Shown here: piece by piece, positions 35,901 to 50,900 of the stretch
How positions within the stretch are numbered: position 1 is the first letter of the stretch
How the letters are laid out: each line of letters opens with the position of its first letter
DNA from: Arcuatula senhousia
Lineage: Eukaryota; Mollusca; Bivalvia; Mytilida; Mytilidae
Length of the DNA: 64,000 nucleotides
Direction of reading: 5' to 3'
NCBI GenBank assembly: GCA_963971305.1
Contig: OZ020307.1
Coordinates: 58,029,702 to 58,093,701, forward strand
Notes under the pieces: model-generated
The model's database searches: none
Told to the model about the DNA's origin: nothing
Seen by the model: only the letters and a program-made list of their open reading frames with translations
Made by a program: the position numbers and the translations under genes

Positions 35901-38900
35901 CTAAAAGGGGTCATCTGACATCTTCAACCCTATGAAGACTTTTGTAGGGCTAAATGAGCTGAACATTTAAGCGAGCAACAGCTTTCCTCTATCTGCAATA
36001 GTTTTCATGCTGTAGGCCAAAAACACTATTTTTCGCCTTTAAGGGGCTGAAACCCCTAAAAGGGGTCATCTGAAAACTTCGACCCTATGGAGACTTTTGT
36101 AGAGCTAAATGAACTGAACATTTAAGCAAGCAACAACTTTTCTCTATCTGTCATAGTTTTCATTCTATAAGCCAAAAACATGAAAAAATGCTATTTTTCA
36201 CCTTTAAGGGGCCGTTTTGATTTACATGCCAAAAACAGTAGTCTGACCCCCTGGTCTATTTTTAGTAACGGCAGCCATGTTGTTTAGACGGTGGTCACCA
36301 TTTGTACAAACTTGGTAGAGGACATCCCATAGTTGAAGTGTGCAAAGTTTCAACGCAATCCCTTCAGTCGTTTCGGAGGAGAAGATTTTCAAAGAAAAGT
36401 TAACGACAAAGGACGATGACGACGACGGACGACTACGACGACGGACTACGACGACGACGGACTACGACGACGACGGACGACGACGGACACCAAGTGATGG
36501 CAAAAGCTCACATGGAATTTCGGTCCAGGTGAGCTAAAAATAGAACCCCCCCCCAAAAAAAAATTCATGAAGCACAGAGGCCCTAGTAGCTGGAACAAGT
36601 AGTAGGAGTGTGTCAGATCTGAAAATGTCTAAGGATTTACAGTTTGTCAAACAAAAGTTAAATCATTATAATGAACACTTAAGGAAGAAAAAAACTGACA
36701 AAACCTTAGAACAAACTTATTTACAGACAGACAGACAACAGTGAAACCTGCTGCTCCTGACATTAATACTTTTAACAAGGGAATCAGAAATTTACAAATC
36801 AGACTGTGCTTTTGACTTCAGCAGCAATACCAACCTCTTCTTTCCTGTCAGACCCCTTGGATGTTTTGGTCTTTGAGGTTTCTGTCTTAGTAATATATGT
36901 CTCATCCTTCTGTGTGGAATCATTCTTAGACCAAAGATGTGGGTTGTTCGTGCGCTTCAGCTGGAAAAAAAAACAGAATAAATATTTATACATTTTGTAA
37001 TTGAAAGTTATTATGAAACTTATAACTGTAGTGATGCAAAATGTTAGATTCAAGAGACAATGAATGATGGTTCATACAAAAGGGCTCAAAAACTGACACA
37101 ACTGCATCCTAAGGTATCTTCCTACCAAAAATCATGTACTTAAGATAAGCATTTGATGCTAAACAGACTGAAGATACAACTTTGCAATTTTGGACACTAC
37201 CACTGAAATCCCTATTCCTAAGTTTTTTCTTTTACAACTTTTGCCACAGGCTCCACAATTACATAAAATCTGTCAAAGTCGAAAATTGCTGGATTTGGTT
37301 AAACAGGAAGTAGGTGAGAGACAGACCTGAAATCAAATCCAACGTTATGGAAACCCACACGATGTTGTATACCAAATATCACGTGGGTGTGATTAGTAGT
37401 TGCTGAGAAAATTTTAAGATAAATTTCTTCCCCACCTGACTGCCCATCTGCCAGCTCACTGTCGGACATTCACCATCTTATAATATATATAACCCGTATT
37501 TTTCACTCCGTGAAATCTGGCCAAAAATTATCAACAAATCTTATTATCTAAATTTGTTTGTACTGTACCTTTCCTTCTTGACTCATGCCTATGCCACTAT
37601 CGAATGAATTGACAGCTTTGTTAAGACTATCGTCTGTGGCTTGACGAGTGATCTTCAAAGTACGACTTCGTCTTAGGTGAGTGTGGGTCATACTGGCTTG
37701 CTATAATACATTACCAAAAAACAATTGTAAGCTAAATGCAATTGATTATTTATTTAATTTAGCAAGTTCTTTCTATCTTATGCCACTATAACTGATCATA
37801 AAATATTTTCTAAGCTATACATGCATTCTTAAACTCAACACAATAAATGGTAAAAATTTGCTGAAAGAATCTTATTCTTTCTTTTCTAATAATAATTGCT
37901 CTACCCCTATTACACAAAAATATGCATATCCAATTTTCTCTTTAAACTGCAAATGCAAAACTACTAAAAAAACAATTTCTTCTTGACATGTACTAAAATG
38001 AATATTTATTAACATAAAGAGTAGTCTGCCCTTACCACCAGTGAATCTGTAGTACTTTCTCTGTCTAAGTAGGACAAGAATTCATCATCATTGGTCTTAA
38101 AGGACCCAGCGTTTGGTCCCTCGTAGTCTATTTCTATGGTCTGGGCTGTTCCTGCTCGAGGTCCATGATCAAATATGTTGGTCTGTTTAAAAAAAAGCAT
38201 GATTGTTACTATTAGCCATAAGACTATAATTATCTATAATCATTTAAGCTTGTTTTGAACCTATAAAACTAAAAAAAAATGTCATTGTTTAAGTTAATAA
38301 AAAACTTTTTTAATAAGATTTAATTATACACATTGATCAACTCAATTATATTAATGGAAATCTGGTATGGTGATTTGTTTGTTAGAGCATGTCAAAAGAG
38401 TGAACGCCATCATTAAAATATTATTGATAAAAGTCCTGTTACAATTGTATTACAAATAATTCATCAAAAAGTTTTTATTATTGATAAAGTCACCTTTGAT
38501 TTACTCCTTTTAAACATCCAGATGATAACCAGTGTAATAGGGAAGGAGATGACATTTGTAACAAATGATAGGACGACCTCTTCCCATCCAAACGATGACA
38601 ACTGTCCATTATCCTCCTGTTTCAACAAGCCATACCACATGGCATTGATAGCCATGAATGTATACAGGATGGTCACCACACATGTGGCCCTCTGGACGCG
38701 TGTGAACCGGCTCATGGCAGGGCGATCCACAACAGAGTACCAAAGATGTCGATCTGCCATACAGTTTGAAACAGCTCTGTTGAACATTCTCCCAAACCTC
38801 TGGATTTCTGATGATCCTGAAAGTAAAATTGAGGTTTTCAATTTGATAATTTATTATGACGATCAACATTTAAATGTAATTATTATTATCATTTAGAAAG

Positions 38901-41900
38901 AATTGCTTTAAGTTTATATGAATCCTTCTTCAGTTTGAAGTGTGCAAGTATGGTTTCTAAAGAGCCTACTCTTAACCATATCTATAAACATATTTTAAAC
39001 AGTCATGAATTATTTCTCTCCTTTCCAAAAAACTTAGCACCTTCACATATATTGGGCTCAAAAATTGGTTCATGAAATATTCACCCTAAACAAAGATTAA
39101 ACCACTGAAATTTTTATCTAATAGTAGTCTGGTTTATTAGTCAATACACCAACAGCTCTCAAGTTTTAAAGTAATTCCATACTTTAATCACTACACCAGT
39201 AGCTCTTAAATTCATGACAAATTTACCTGCTGCTTTTATTTCCTTCTGTATAAATCCTTTCTCCATCTCAAGTGACATCCAGAAGTTGGCAAAGAAGTAG
39301 TACTTGATGTCCGTCTGCATATCTTTGATGATGACTTGGGTCAGGTACCAGCTGGGATCCAGTCCAGAGTTGTCGTGCCAGATCATGATCTTGTCAATGT
39401 TTCCAAGGTTGGTGTCGTGGGCCATGATAAAGGAATCTTGACCGTTTCTCTGGAAGGCCCACTTCTTGTCTAGTTGTTTGGAGCTAGTTTTGCCATATTC
39501 TCCATAGATTTTCATACCAACATTGGCAGTGGTTCCTAAAAAAGAAACAAAGCTTGCATTAGTCACATAAATCAAAGGTTTAGTTTCAAACTTGATACAT
39601 GCTCAGAGAAAAATATTAAAGACTTTATACATAAAGTTAGGATTTTGTTAGCTTGCAGTTTGCTACATCTTGCTTTTTGTTTTGGGGTGGGTTTTTTTAC
39701 ACTAAAAACTCATTATGATAACTTTCTGATCAAAGTTATTCATGTTCTTCAGAAAACAGTGCTAATTCTATCTTTTTTTTTAAATGTTTTACATTGTTTC
39801 CATTGATAAGCTTTGAATATTTTCAAACACATTTAAGAGTTCGTCTGGAACTGATGTGCTATTTTAATCATATACATCCACTAACCTGCTCCAATCTGTC
39901 TACCAGTAATGACCGTCACTTCATATTTAAACGATCCATCTTTCCCACAGAGTGGTATAGTCGAGATTTTCTCCAGGCTGCTCTGGTCAAGCCTGCGGCA
40001 AACTATCACGGCCACAATGTATGCCACAAATATCAGACAACAGGTTACAAATACAACAGGGTTGGTGGACAAATCCAAGTCCTGTAAAATAAAACTGTAC
40101 CATGAACTCTTAAAGTTTGTCATATGAAATTAACAAAACGAATCAGAGTTTAAAAAGTGAAATTATAGCCGGTTATAAATTTATGAATACAGATATATTC
40201 AACCTATTTAAGTTGACCATACAAATCATTATAAAAATCAATAATTTTTATTTAAACAGGTATGAATTTAAAATGTCTTTAAAAAACAGCAAAAAGTAAA
40301 TATTAATAAAAAAGTCTTTATTCTAAAAAAATCTCTACATTGAAAATAAAACACTCCAAACAAAGGCTGTAAAGGAATTCATTCCCTTTCTAGGAATTTC
40401 TTATATGCCCTTAGTTACATACCAGCAGATCTGCAAAACTAAGAGAATCAGGGGGTGCTAGCATTCCTCCTCCAAATGGGGTCAGATGGTGGCATTCACA
40501 GACACAATAGTTCTCGATGGACTCATCAGTGGAGGCACAACCATTCATGCTCCACGAGCTGGTGGACGTATCAAAGAACTGACACGTGGAGAAATATTTA
40601 GCGGCACTGACGTTGACGGCAAAGTTTGGATCGTCATTATATACTGTGACAGAGTAAGAAGCATCTGTGTCAAAGTCACTGGAATATAAAATCAACATTG
40701 GTAAGTTCATGCAGTAACGATTCATTAATCAATTTAGACAAATACATGTATATGCAACAGAAATATGCATCTTAATATTGGAAGGCTAAAACTTATCATG
40801 ATATATTGTTGATCACTGGTCAAATAAAAGTAATTAATATCAGCTGTTCATGATAATGTCCCTTTTGTTACTTTTGCCACTGTTCTTAAAACACATTTAA
40901 AAAACTGAAAAATAATTTACCCGTATTTCCCAAATGATCAGGTGTTTTCACAGCACTCTAGTTTTCTAAACTAATAAAATGCAGTACTCTATGTAACCCC
41001 TGAATGTAAAACAGGGAATTAAACCCTATTAATCAATCAATCAGTTAACCTGTTAACATCTAATCTCACCTGTTTCCTACAAACAATGTATAACTTGTGT
41101 GATCATATCCACTAGCCATATATTCCATCTTAATCTCTTTCATCTGCTCGTAGCTAGACTTGGTGGCCTCATAGCTCCTCCCTAAGTACACTTTGATAAC
41201 CCCAGTGGCATTGGCCGAGGTGGCAGTGTTTGCCACAACCTCAAATTTGATCTGAATATGCATGGCGGCTCCATCATAGCCAGTTGATGTATCAATGATA
41301 ATCCTTTTCACCGAGGCTTTTTCAATAACAGTCGATGAGAATGTTAGACCTGCTTGTGGGCTGTAGTTGGGAGAAGTTTGAAGGCTATCAGTTATGTTGT
41401 ATGGATCACCACCATTTTTCATGATATAAAATTTGGGTCGCTCTCCAGATGGGATGTTACTGACGGACATTTCCTGTCCACTGGTATCGGTGAATCCAGC
41501 AGCAATAACTTTCGTGTTCAGTGGTACATCTCCCACATTCCCCCATGTAAATGGATTCTGTTGGACAACCATCATTATTTGGAATACCTCTTGTCTTGTT
41601 GGGTAAAGTGAAGAAAGCATGCCCGCTTGTAGTACAGCAATGCATCCGTCTGACGAGTAATTCCTTTCGATACTGTCTGTGTAAATTCTTTTTCCATACA
41701 CCTTTATATTGTCAAGATTAATCAAAATTGGATCTTCAAGAGGAAGTAAAGTCTTCAAATTCAAAATAGCAATCTCATTGCCGAACTGGAATGATCTGGT
41801 TATTACTTCCTGTTTGTGGCCATCGCTTGACAAAGAGGTCGGCAAGGTCAAAGTGCTGATAGCTGGTTTATAATTAGTAAATGTAGACGTATCTAGTGAG

Positions 41901-44900
41901 GTCACATTCGAAATGTTGACAGAGCTATAAATAGCAGCATTTACAGCTTCCATATTGTTATTGACGGCATCCAGAAGGAGGCTGGATGTAAATTCCTTCT
42001 TATCGGCTCCTTGGAAAGCACTGTTTTCAAGATCTGCCTTGAGGATGTCGATTTGATTCAGCACCAGAGTCTGGCAGGAACTAGTTTGGTATTCCCCTGA
42101 ATAATGCTGGATAAAAGATATCAAAAGTTTGAAAAAAACAGGCAACAATATTTAAAGATAAAGAATTGAAAGATTCAAAATAACAAATTAATAGTTGATA
42201 ATATCCACCTTTCTTTATTTGGTTTTATTGCTGAAAATATTGAGAGAAAAAAAAATTCATCAACAACAACAAAATAAATACTGATGAATATGTGGATTCG
42301 GCCATTTTAATTTGGAATGCTAAAACCTTTCAATTTTGTTCATGTCAACATATCATCCGCAGCCTCTCTGCTGTGTAAATTTTTATTTCACCTAAGTTTA
42401 CTTTTTCAGGGCTCAGTTTAGTTTGGTTTCGGTAATGTGTTTTCATTGAGAAACTCTTTCTTATCAGTGTGTCCTGTTGTTTTTTTTTTGACAAACTTAA
42501 ACATTTGAATGTCCTCTGTTTGCTTCTAGAACAGAACAGAGTCCCTGTAATATTGAATACCTACTGTTAACATGTTAAGAATATGAGCCATTTGCTGTTG
42601 TTGATAAATCGTCTCTAGTGGCAGGAAAAGTACGGAAATCGTAATCCTGTTACGAAGCAGGTTTCTATCATCCACATGACTATTGGGCTGGTTCAGGAGC
42701 GACTCCTGGCGAGAAAGTTCATTCAACTCGTGGGTGATGGCAATGCCATACTGTAACAGGATGGTCGGGTTGTTGTCGCTGACGATGCTTGGCAGCATGG
42801 TCGTTGTTTGACTTTGGAGGAAGGCAATTTGGTTGCCACCAGTTACTGTGCTACTCATTGGTACATCACTGTGAAAGAATAAATTGAAATATAAAATATA
42901 TGGCTTATCAGTTCAATTTAAGTTGTTATCAGAAAGTTAAAAAAATCCACGGTAGATGTCTAAGGTTCAATTAAAAATTTCAGAAATTCTATTCATTCAA
43001 AGTAGTTTTTTTTTAAATTGAGACAAGCATCTTTAATATGAACAGGTCATTACAATTATATAGTAGAATGTATTGACACTATTGTCTATAAAAAAATTGG
43101 GTTCACTGTTATATGTTTGTTCCCCAACCCCACACCTCCTGCCTGACATGCACCATTTGAAACCCATTTTTCAGACTGTGAGATCTGACAAAAATTTAGA
43201 TAAACTTACGTGTCTAAGGCCAGAGTTTCAGATCCATCTTCATCCATGATGTACACCTTCATATTAACAGCAGTTCTCAACGTGCCAGGCCATGGAGCAA
43301 GGTAGAATGATGGGGAGGACAGAGTCCCAAAGTAGATGACAACCTTCTGGCCCAGGGAAGCTGTGTCCTTGCTGTATGACATGACCTTGCAATTCAATTC
43401 ACCTTGGGCATTATCTGGGTCAGAAAAGCCTGTGCAGGACACTTGTACTGGTGTGATAAGTGGGTCAACAGCTGTACTTGTTACCAGAGTACATGTACCG
43501 CCTGTAGGTTTGTTATTGGCTTTCAGTGAAAACTCAGATGAACTCTGTAGAGTCACCAGAGTATTTTGCTTGCTGATTTCTAATTTGAATATGTAATGTC
43601 CATTTGTAGAGGGCAAGGCATCTGCTAGGAGGACAAAGTTCTGCTTGTCGGTCCCGGTTGTTGACATTGCGGAAGTTATTGGGGTCAGCTGAACTCGATT
43701 TGAGCTTGCGTCCAGACTGAAGACCGACCACTCATAGTACAATGTGTCCGTTGAAGCACAGTTGATACAGGATCCAGTAAAGGCCACATGTTGACCTTGA
43801 TTGATGACATAACGACCTTTGGAAGCACAGGTCACACAGGTTATGACTGGGACAGGATCATCATTGGATGAAATCTCAATCTGTAAGAAGATTAAAGGAA
43901 CAGGAATAAGACACTTTAAGTTTTTAATGCATAAAAATTGAGCCTTAAATGAACAATAGAAGAAAATGAGATGTGGAATAAGTTTTTATTTGTAAGTGAT
44001 CTCAATTCTGTCAGCTCTTAAGTTTTCATAATATATATAGAGACTTTAAAATGTTACCCATAACTTAATAACATGTGATTGATGTAAGACTGGCTTTAGC
44101 TTCTCGATCTTTGCCAATATTTACTGAGAGAAATCTTGACCTTTGACCTACAGAACAAAGAACTATTGGGGCCTTTCTTACCTCATGGGGTTCAGTTTGG
44201 CAAGTTTCAAGAAACTTTTTCAAGGTGTTAAAAAAGCTAAATTGTAAACATAAATTTCAGAAATACAAAATAAGACAGGAAGTTATCTTTTCTATCCTGC
44301 TTTTCTAAAACAACATACATTTTTTATGTCAGGAAAATGGTTTTATTTTGTTTTCTTTATACTGCAATGAATACAAGTCTTTCATATTTACTTAATATGT
44401 CTCATTTTTTAATAACAAAATACATTACCTCTTGAATAAATGTCCCTGATGTTCTACCTGGAGCGGAGACTGTCAAGGTAATGGTGTATGTTTGTCCTGA
44501 GAGGATGTTGACAGGATTCAGCTGTACGCTGCTGGCTGAACTTGATGTAATACCAGCACACGCATCTGTATAGCCACTTGGTGTTGTCTGAAAAAATATA
44601 GTAAATCTGGCTCTATCATCTAAATAAATTCAAATTATAAAATTGGACACTTTGTTTTGTGAGCAGACAGAGTTGACAATCTAACATTACTTTTATTTAA
44701 AGAACAAAAAATCATTTTTAGAAAAAAGTAAAATTTTAGTTCTATGCAAGGTGATGAAAAGTAGTTAAATATTGTAAAAGTTTAGAAAAAAAATATTGCT
44801 CTTTTCACGAGTATTTTTATCAAAACGTCCTAAAATATAAAAGTGAAATATATATTTTATTATTGCAGAAAAATCAGGACAAGAAAATTAATTAGTGGAT

Positions 44901-47900
44901 CAACATTTGTTCTTGAACTCATAATAGCAATTAGCCGAGCGTATGTCACCATTCACCATATCACCAGCATGCATTCTAATCATATCTCCCAAAACTTGGC
45001 TGTGTTCCACTGAGCATGCTGAATTTAATGTGCAACCATTACCTGACATCAAGCTGTACCCCAACACATGCTTTTTATAGACAAAAGAATATCAATCAAC
45101 AAAAATATTGCAGATCAAAATAGCTATGCTATTTCGAAATCTTTAAATTGTAAAATTCTTAAATTGACACTTGTCATAGTCTGATATAGAGGTAAAGATA
45201 TTTTTTCTGATTTTATTTATTTACATCTGACAATGCAATTTTTGGAATAAAATTTGGATATTTTGAACCAAAGATTTCTAAGTGGATCAAAAAATTAATT
45301 GTAAGACAATTTCTTTCTCTCAGAAAATGGAGCTTGAAACTAAGGGTAAAATTTTAACATATGAAAAATATAAACATCTTTGTGCAATATCTTTGGTCAC
45401 TTTCCATTCTTTTGTGCAATAATATTCCCCCCTCAACATTTTTCCACCCCCAAATAATTATTTTCCACATTTTAAATTTTTCATTTTCCTGGTAATTTTT
45501 AAGCTTAGAACCATTTTTTGATAAAAATTGAAGAAATTGTCATTTAGACGTGGGATTTTTTCGTGATTTAAAAATGATAGTGCCCTCCCCTGCTTAATGC
45601 CAAAACAGCATAAACAGCGTCTTTTCTTCAAATGTTTTGGACGAAAAAAAGCAAATTAACAAGCATTTCGAAATGCAACAAACTGAAAATAATTGAACCA
45701 TTAAACCCCTGAAAAAAAAGTTTGTGTTACATTAAAACCTTGTTTGAATGCTACAAATATTTCACCCAAAACTAAGCAATCTACATGCAAGAAATCTTAC
45801 TGCAGGAGGTCCACTCTCCAGCTGAGAACAAAAATATAAAGCTTAAAAACAGACTACAATAGAGAGAGAGGGAAAATTTGAAATCCATAGCCTTTTTTGT
45901 AAACTTCATTCAATACATCATATAGGCTTTGATCAATTTTCTAAGCCAATTTACTGTGGTTTCAATATTATTCATGAGGTATCAATTTTAGTGTGGGTCT
46001 GTAGTCAGCAGCATACAGATCAATTTTAAGTGTCATTTTGTTGTGGTGATAAAATTTCTGGATCAAAGCCACCCACGAAAAAACATGAAAATTGAAACCC
46101 TATGATACCCCATGATATTTTCTTCAAAGCAGAAAAAAAGGCTTGGATTTCAAAAGATTTTAAGATAATCTGGTGTTAATCAAAGAAAATAAAATAGAAA
46201 TTCTCAAATTTACGTCTCATATGATCCCTAAAAAAATTCTTTCTTCGTTATCAGCCAGTAGTAGAAAAGTTCAAAATTGAGTTAAAAGATATGATAGTTA
46301 ATTGTTTTAATTAGTGTTAGACTGGTCTGCTGTACTGAGATGATCACCTCAATATCCCTATTGTGTCTCAACTATGTTGTGTTCTATGGTCATTACCGGA
46401 TCCCAAGATCGCAATGGAAGAGGGAGGTTTGGCGCCATAAAACCTGGTTTAACCCACCATTTCGTTTGAAATACCTGTACCAAGTCAGGACCATTGCGAA
46501 CCACCAATTCTCCGGTATGACTGATTCATTTTTGTCATTTTCTCTGGACTATGAGATTGATCATTCAAGTTCGGTAGTTTTGTTATTACCTATTTTTTTC
46601 GATAGCAAAGTTTTTTTCTCATTTCAACAGAATGATAAGATAAGGCTACAATGTAAAGAAAATCTACAAATATATGAAGGAGTTGGAGACCACAGATAAT
46701 TGTTAGTTTAATTTACTATGAAGCAAATAACAAAAATTGCTTTTCAATTAAATAATCTATTAGTACTGGTTAATGAAGAATTTGTATTAATTAGATCAAA
46801 GCAAATTGATCAAATCAAAAATATCATTAATTTGCGATAGAAGGTTACAAGACAGGGGATACTATAGATGAGAAGAAAAGCTTAGATCTTTTAAAAAATA
46901 CAAAATACAAACAAAGGAGGTTTATGAAAGTTAAAAGTGGAAGAAACAGAATCTTACCAATGGATAAACTACTGTGCAAGCCCAACTGTATGTCAGAACT
47001 GTTGTAGAATCATCAGGGTCGAAAGAGGTACTCCCATCAACATTAATGGTGGTTGAATCTGGATATTTCATAGTACTACCCCCTGATATCAGAGCAACAA
47101 GATCTGAATGCTGGACGGTCAGATTGTACGAGACATCCACCATAAGAGGGGTGTAGTCATATTGTGTAGATAGTTGTACGCAGTAGTCCCCGACGCTTAA
47201 ACTTTCATCCAGCATTAACTTTGGTGTGTTACTTATAGTGTTAGCAGAGAGCGAGACAAGATTTCCATAACTTGAAGAACAATGGCCATTATAAACTCTC
47301 CATTTGTACGATAGAGTGTAGTCTGTGCAGCCATTCTTGTCAACAGTCACTTCAAAGGTCGATGTTGATGACTTCTTCCTTATTTTGTGTTCCAATCCTC
47401 CTTTGGTCACCTGCATAATGTCACAATGGAGAGGCTCAATGACAAAGTTCCCACTTATTGTCACACTCCCTATTGAGTTAGAAACTTCAAGCTCATAAGA
47501 ATAGGATCCTGGTGTGGTAAAAATCTTTCCCATAAGACTATCTGTAGTTGTTACAATTTCATTTGTTGGTAGGAACTTCCATTTGTACGTAACACCAACC
47601 AGGTTGTTTCCAGTGACTTGAAAATTGACTGTGTAGTTGACAAAGAATTTTGAATTGGTTGTGTCAACAGCCACATTTGATATTGGACCAATGATTGTAT
47701 ATTGGCATTCAGAAGATAGTGAGCTAACTTTGTTTGAGGCATTGACATTAAGACTGTAAATACCTGTTGTAGTGTAAGTGTGTGTTATTCCATTTCCTGT
47801 GCCCGTTACAGAATTGGTGGAACCTGTTTGAAGCTGATATGTAAACGTAACATCAGTCCCTTGTGTCACTGTAAATGCTGCTGTCACAGCTTTGTTGACT

Positions 47901-50900
47901 TCTTCAGTGAGGTTACATCCTGTTACACTCAACCCAAGGATGGGAACTTCAACCACAATGATAATTTGCTGAGTCATGGCGCTGACATGATTGTACACCT
48001 TGACTGATATTATCTTCGACCCAGCAGAGTTAAAAGATGGATTTATGACGTTTAAAGTTAAATTTCTTATGTTTCCATCAACTGTCCATTCAAAATATAA
48101 ACTATCTGCACCAATACTATAGTTAGCAGTGATCGTCACAACTTGTCCAGTTTGAGCAAGTGTCGTGTCTGGAATTACTGCCAGTGAGGTGACAGCGCCC
48201 TCTACATAGATTGTCATTGAATATGTACCGCTACTGACAGAATTCTGAACAGTAACTGTCAAAGTGTATGTCCCAGAAGCCAAAAACTGATGAGTAAGAG
48301 ATGACCCTGAAAATGTCAAAGCTGATGAAACGCCATCTGCCAGAGACCAGGACGTGGCATAGCTCTCCCCAGTTACAACAGCAGACGTAAATGTTACACT
48401 TGTGCCTGTAGCTATGTAGGGATAGTTTTCATCAATAACAGAACTGATAGCGACTCCTGTGACAGCCTCAATCACTGTTATTGTCTTATTGACAGTAACG
48501 GAGCCCAGGTCATTGGATACTTCTAACACCACTGTATAATCTCCCTTTGAAGGGAAGGTGTGTTTGACAGATTTTGTTGATTCAGTCAGTTGGTACTGTG
48601 TTGTGGTATTCACAATGCTCCAGCTGTATCGCTCCCCTGTACCTATCAATCCAGCTGTCATGGTTAGCTCATCATTGGTTCCTATTGGAGAAGGTTTATC
48701 AAATGTAACAGTAACACTGCTAATCTCTGTCTGTACATACACCGTAATAGAAGTCATATGCTCACTCCCCAAGTGGTTCCAAGCTTTTATAGAGACGGTG
48801 TAATTTACAGGACTGGTGAAAGTGTAAGTTAAGTTTTTGCTGGAGGAAGTGGCTGAAGTAGTCTGAACACTTGTCCCATCATGCACTGTCCAATTATAGA
48901 ATGTGCTGTGTTCTGTGTTTGGCTGTGATGAGAAAGTGTATGCCTTGTCCTTGGCAGCATATTGACCCTGGACCAGGTCAGATGTCAAGGTCACACTGGT
49001 TATGTAGTTCAACACCCTAACGCTTTTAGAAGATACAACCTTAGTATACTGGTTGTAGGCCAGAACAGTTACAATATATGTTCCTTCTGTGTAATAAACT
49101 CCTGTTGTGTATGTTGCAGAAGTCTGGATGCTTTGGGGACAATTAGAACAATCTTGCCACATGTACCGCAACCCTCCAGCGCCTCCAGTAGGTTGAGCTT
49201 CCAGAGTAAAAGAATTATTAACAAAGGCTATAGCATTTCCATCGATGGAAACAGAGGTTACATCTTCTTGAACGGTAATGTTAAACTGTTGTGTGTCTTG
49301 TCCTACATCATTACTTGCGGTCAGTACGATGGTATAAATCCTACCAGAGGTATATGTATGACTTTGGGATATCCCATCGACTGTTGAACTACCATCTCCA
49401 AAGTCCCACTGATAAGTCACATCAGATCCTGATGTTAACGATGCTACAAATGAAGCCGTATTTGATGCCCTCACGTACGAGATACCACTACTGGTGTTAC
49501 AGTTCAAACAGGTTATTTGTAGTCCCTGAATTTCTCTCTGGACTTTGTAAATGGTTGAAGCGTTCTGATGCCCTACTTCATTCCAAACCATAACATCAAC
49601 ACTGAAATTTCCTTCTGATGTTTTAGTTACAGTCAGTGTATTAGTTGTGGTAGTAGACACCACCCCATCCTGATTCCATGTATAATGTAAATTATCACCA
49701 CCAGTTACGGTAGCTGTTATGGTTACACTTGCAAAACCACTTGATGTTAGCGGCACTGGTGAGTTGGTTGTAAGAGTTAGACCATTCACTTCATCCATGA
49801 CAGTTACTAAAGATGATCCATGTATGACGTTGGTAGTTGAGTGAATCTGTACAACAACACTGATGTTATATACCCCTGATGTTGTGAATGTCCAATCTTG
49901 TGTTAATAAGCTTCCTTTCTTCAAATTTCCATCAAAATACCAGGTCAACACGAGAGCCGTAGGGTCATAATATAGAATGTCAACCGAAACTGATAACAAT
50001 GTATTTGTTGCTTGGTATTTATTATGTGTCATGCCTAAAATTTCAAATGTTGATGTATCCACAACATAAATCTCCTTAGTAACAGTATCAGAGTCTAGAT
50101 TGTTCCATGCTGTTACAGTTATGTTAAAATGACCAGTAGTGTCCATGTATGGCTTGTAAACATTATCATTGGTGATTCCTGACGAGAGGCTAAGACCTGT
50201 GACCTCAAAACGATAGCTCAGAGAATTACCAGTAGTTACAGATGCAGTTATAGTAATCGAGTTATTTACAACGACAATCCTATCAGCAGTTATTGCTAGT
50301 CCTGTTATTTCATCGAGGACCTCGACAGTGACGGTCGTTTCCACAGTTTCTGCACCATTTGTGACATTAACATAAACATGGTAGGTCCCTGCAGAGCTAA
50401 AAGTATGTATCTTTTCCTTTGAAGTACCAGATTCTACGAACGTATCATTAAAATCAAAGGTGTACGTCAAGGATCCATAATCTTTTATGGCTAAGTTTGG
50501 TACCGTTGCAATAAAATCGATACTGGCTCCAGTTTTTATTTGCGTGGGTGAGGCAGATAGGGAAACTGAAGGCAAGGTGTCGAATACCCTGATAGTTTGA
50601 GTCTGAACCTGGGCAACATTGAACTCATCAGTTATTGTCACTCTCAACGTGTAGGTTCCATTGATTGTATGTGTGTGTGTCTTGGTCAAGGACAGAGATG
50701 TGGACGCTGTCACAACGGTTTCAGATTGGGTCCCACTTTCAAATTCCCACTGAACATTTATGTTTGCATTGGAATTTACATTACATTGTATTTCAAAGGT
50801 GATGGGTCTTCCAATAGACGCTACTGCTACTGATGGTGCTCCTACCAAAACCATATTTTGAACATTGGCAACATATCTACCATATACAATCATTGATGCA

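Noticed and set aside
46340..46699. 119-codon plus-strand frame
   Set aside because: It crosses the L mini-element in a polycystin intron on the opposite strand and has no recognisable domain.
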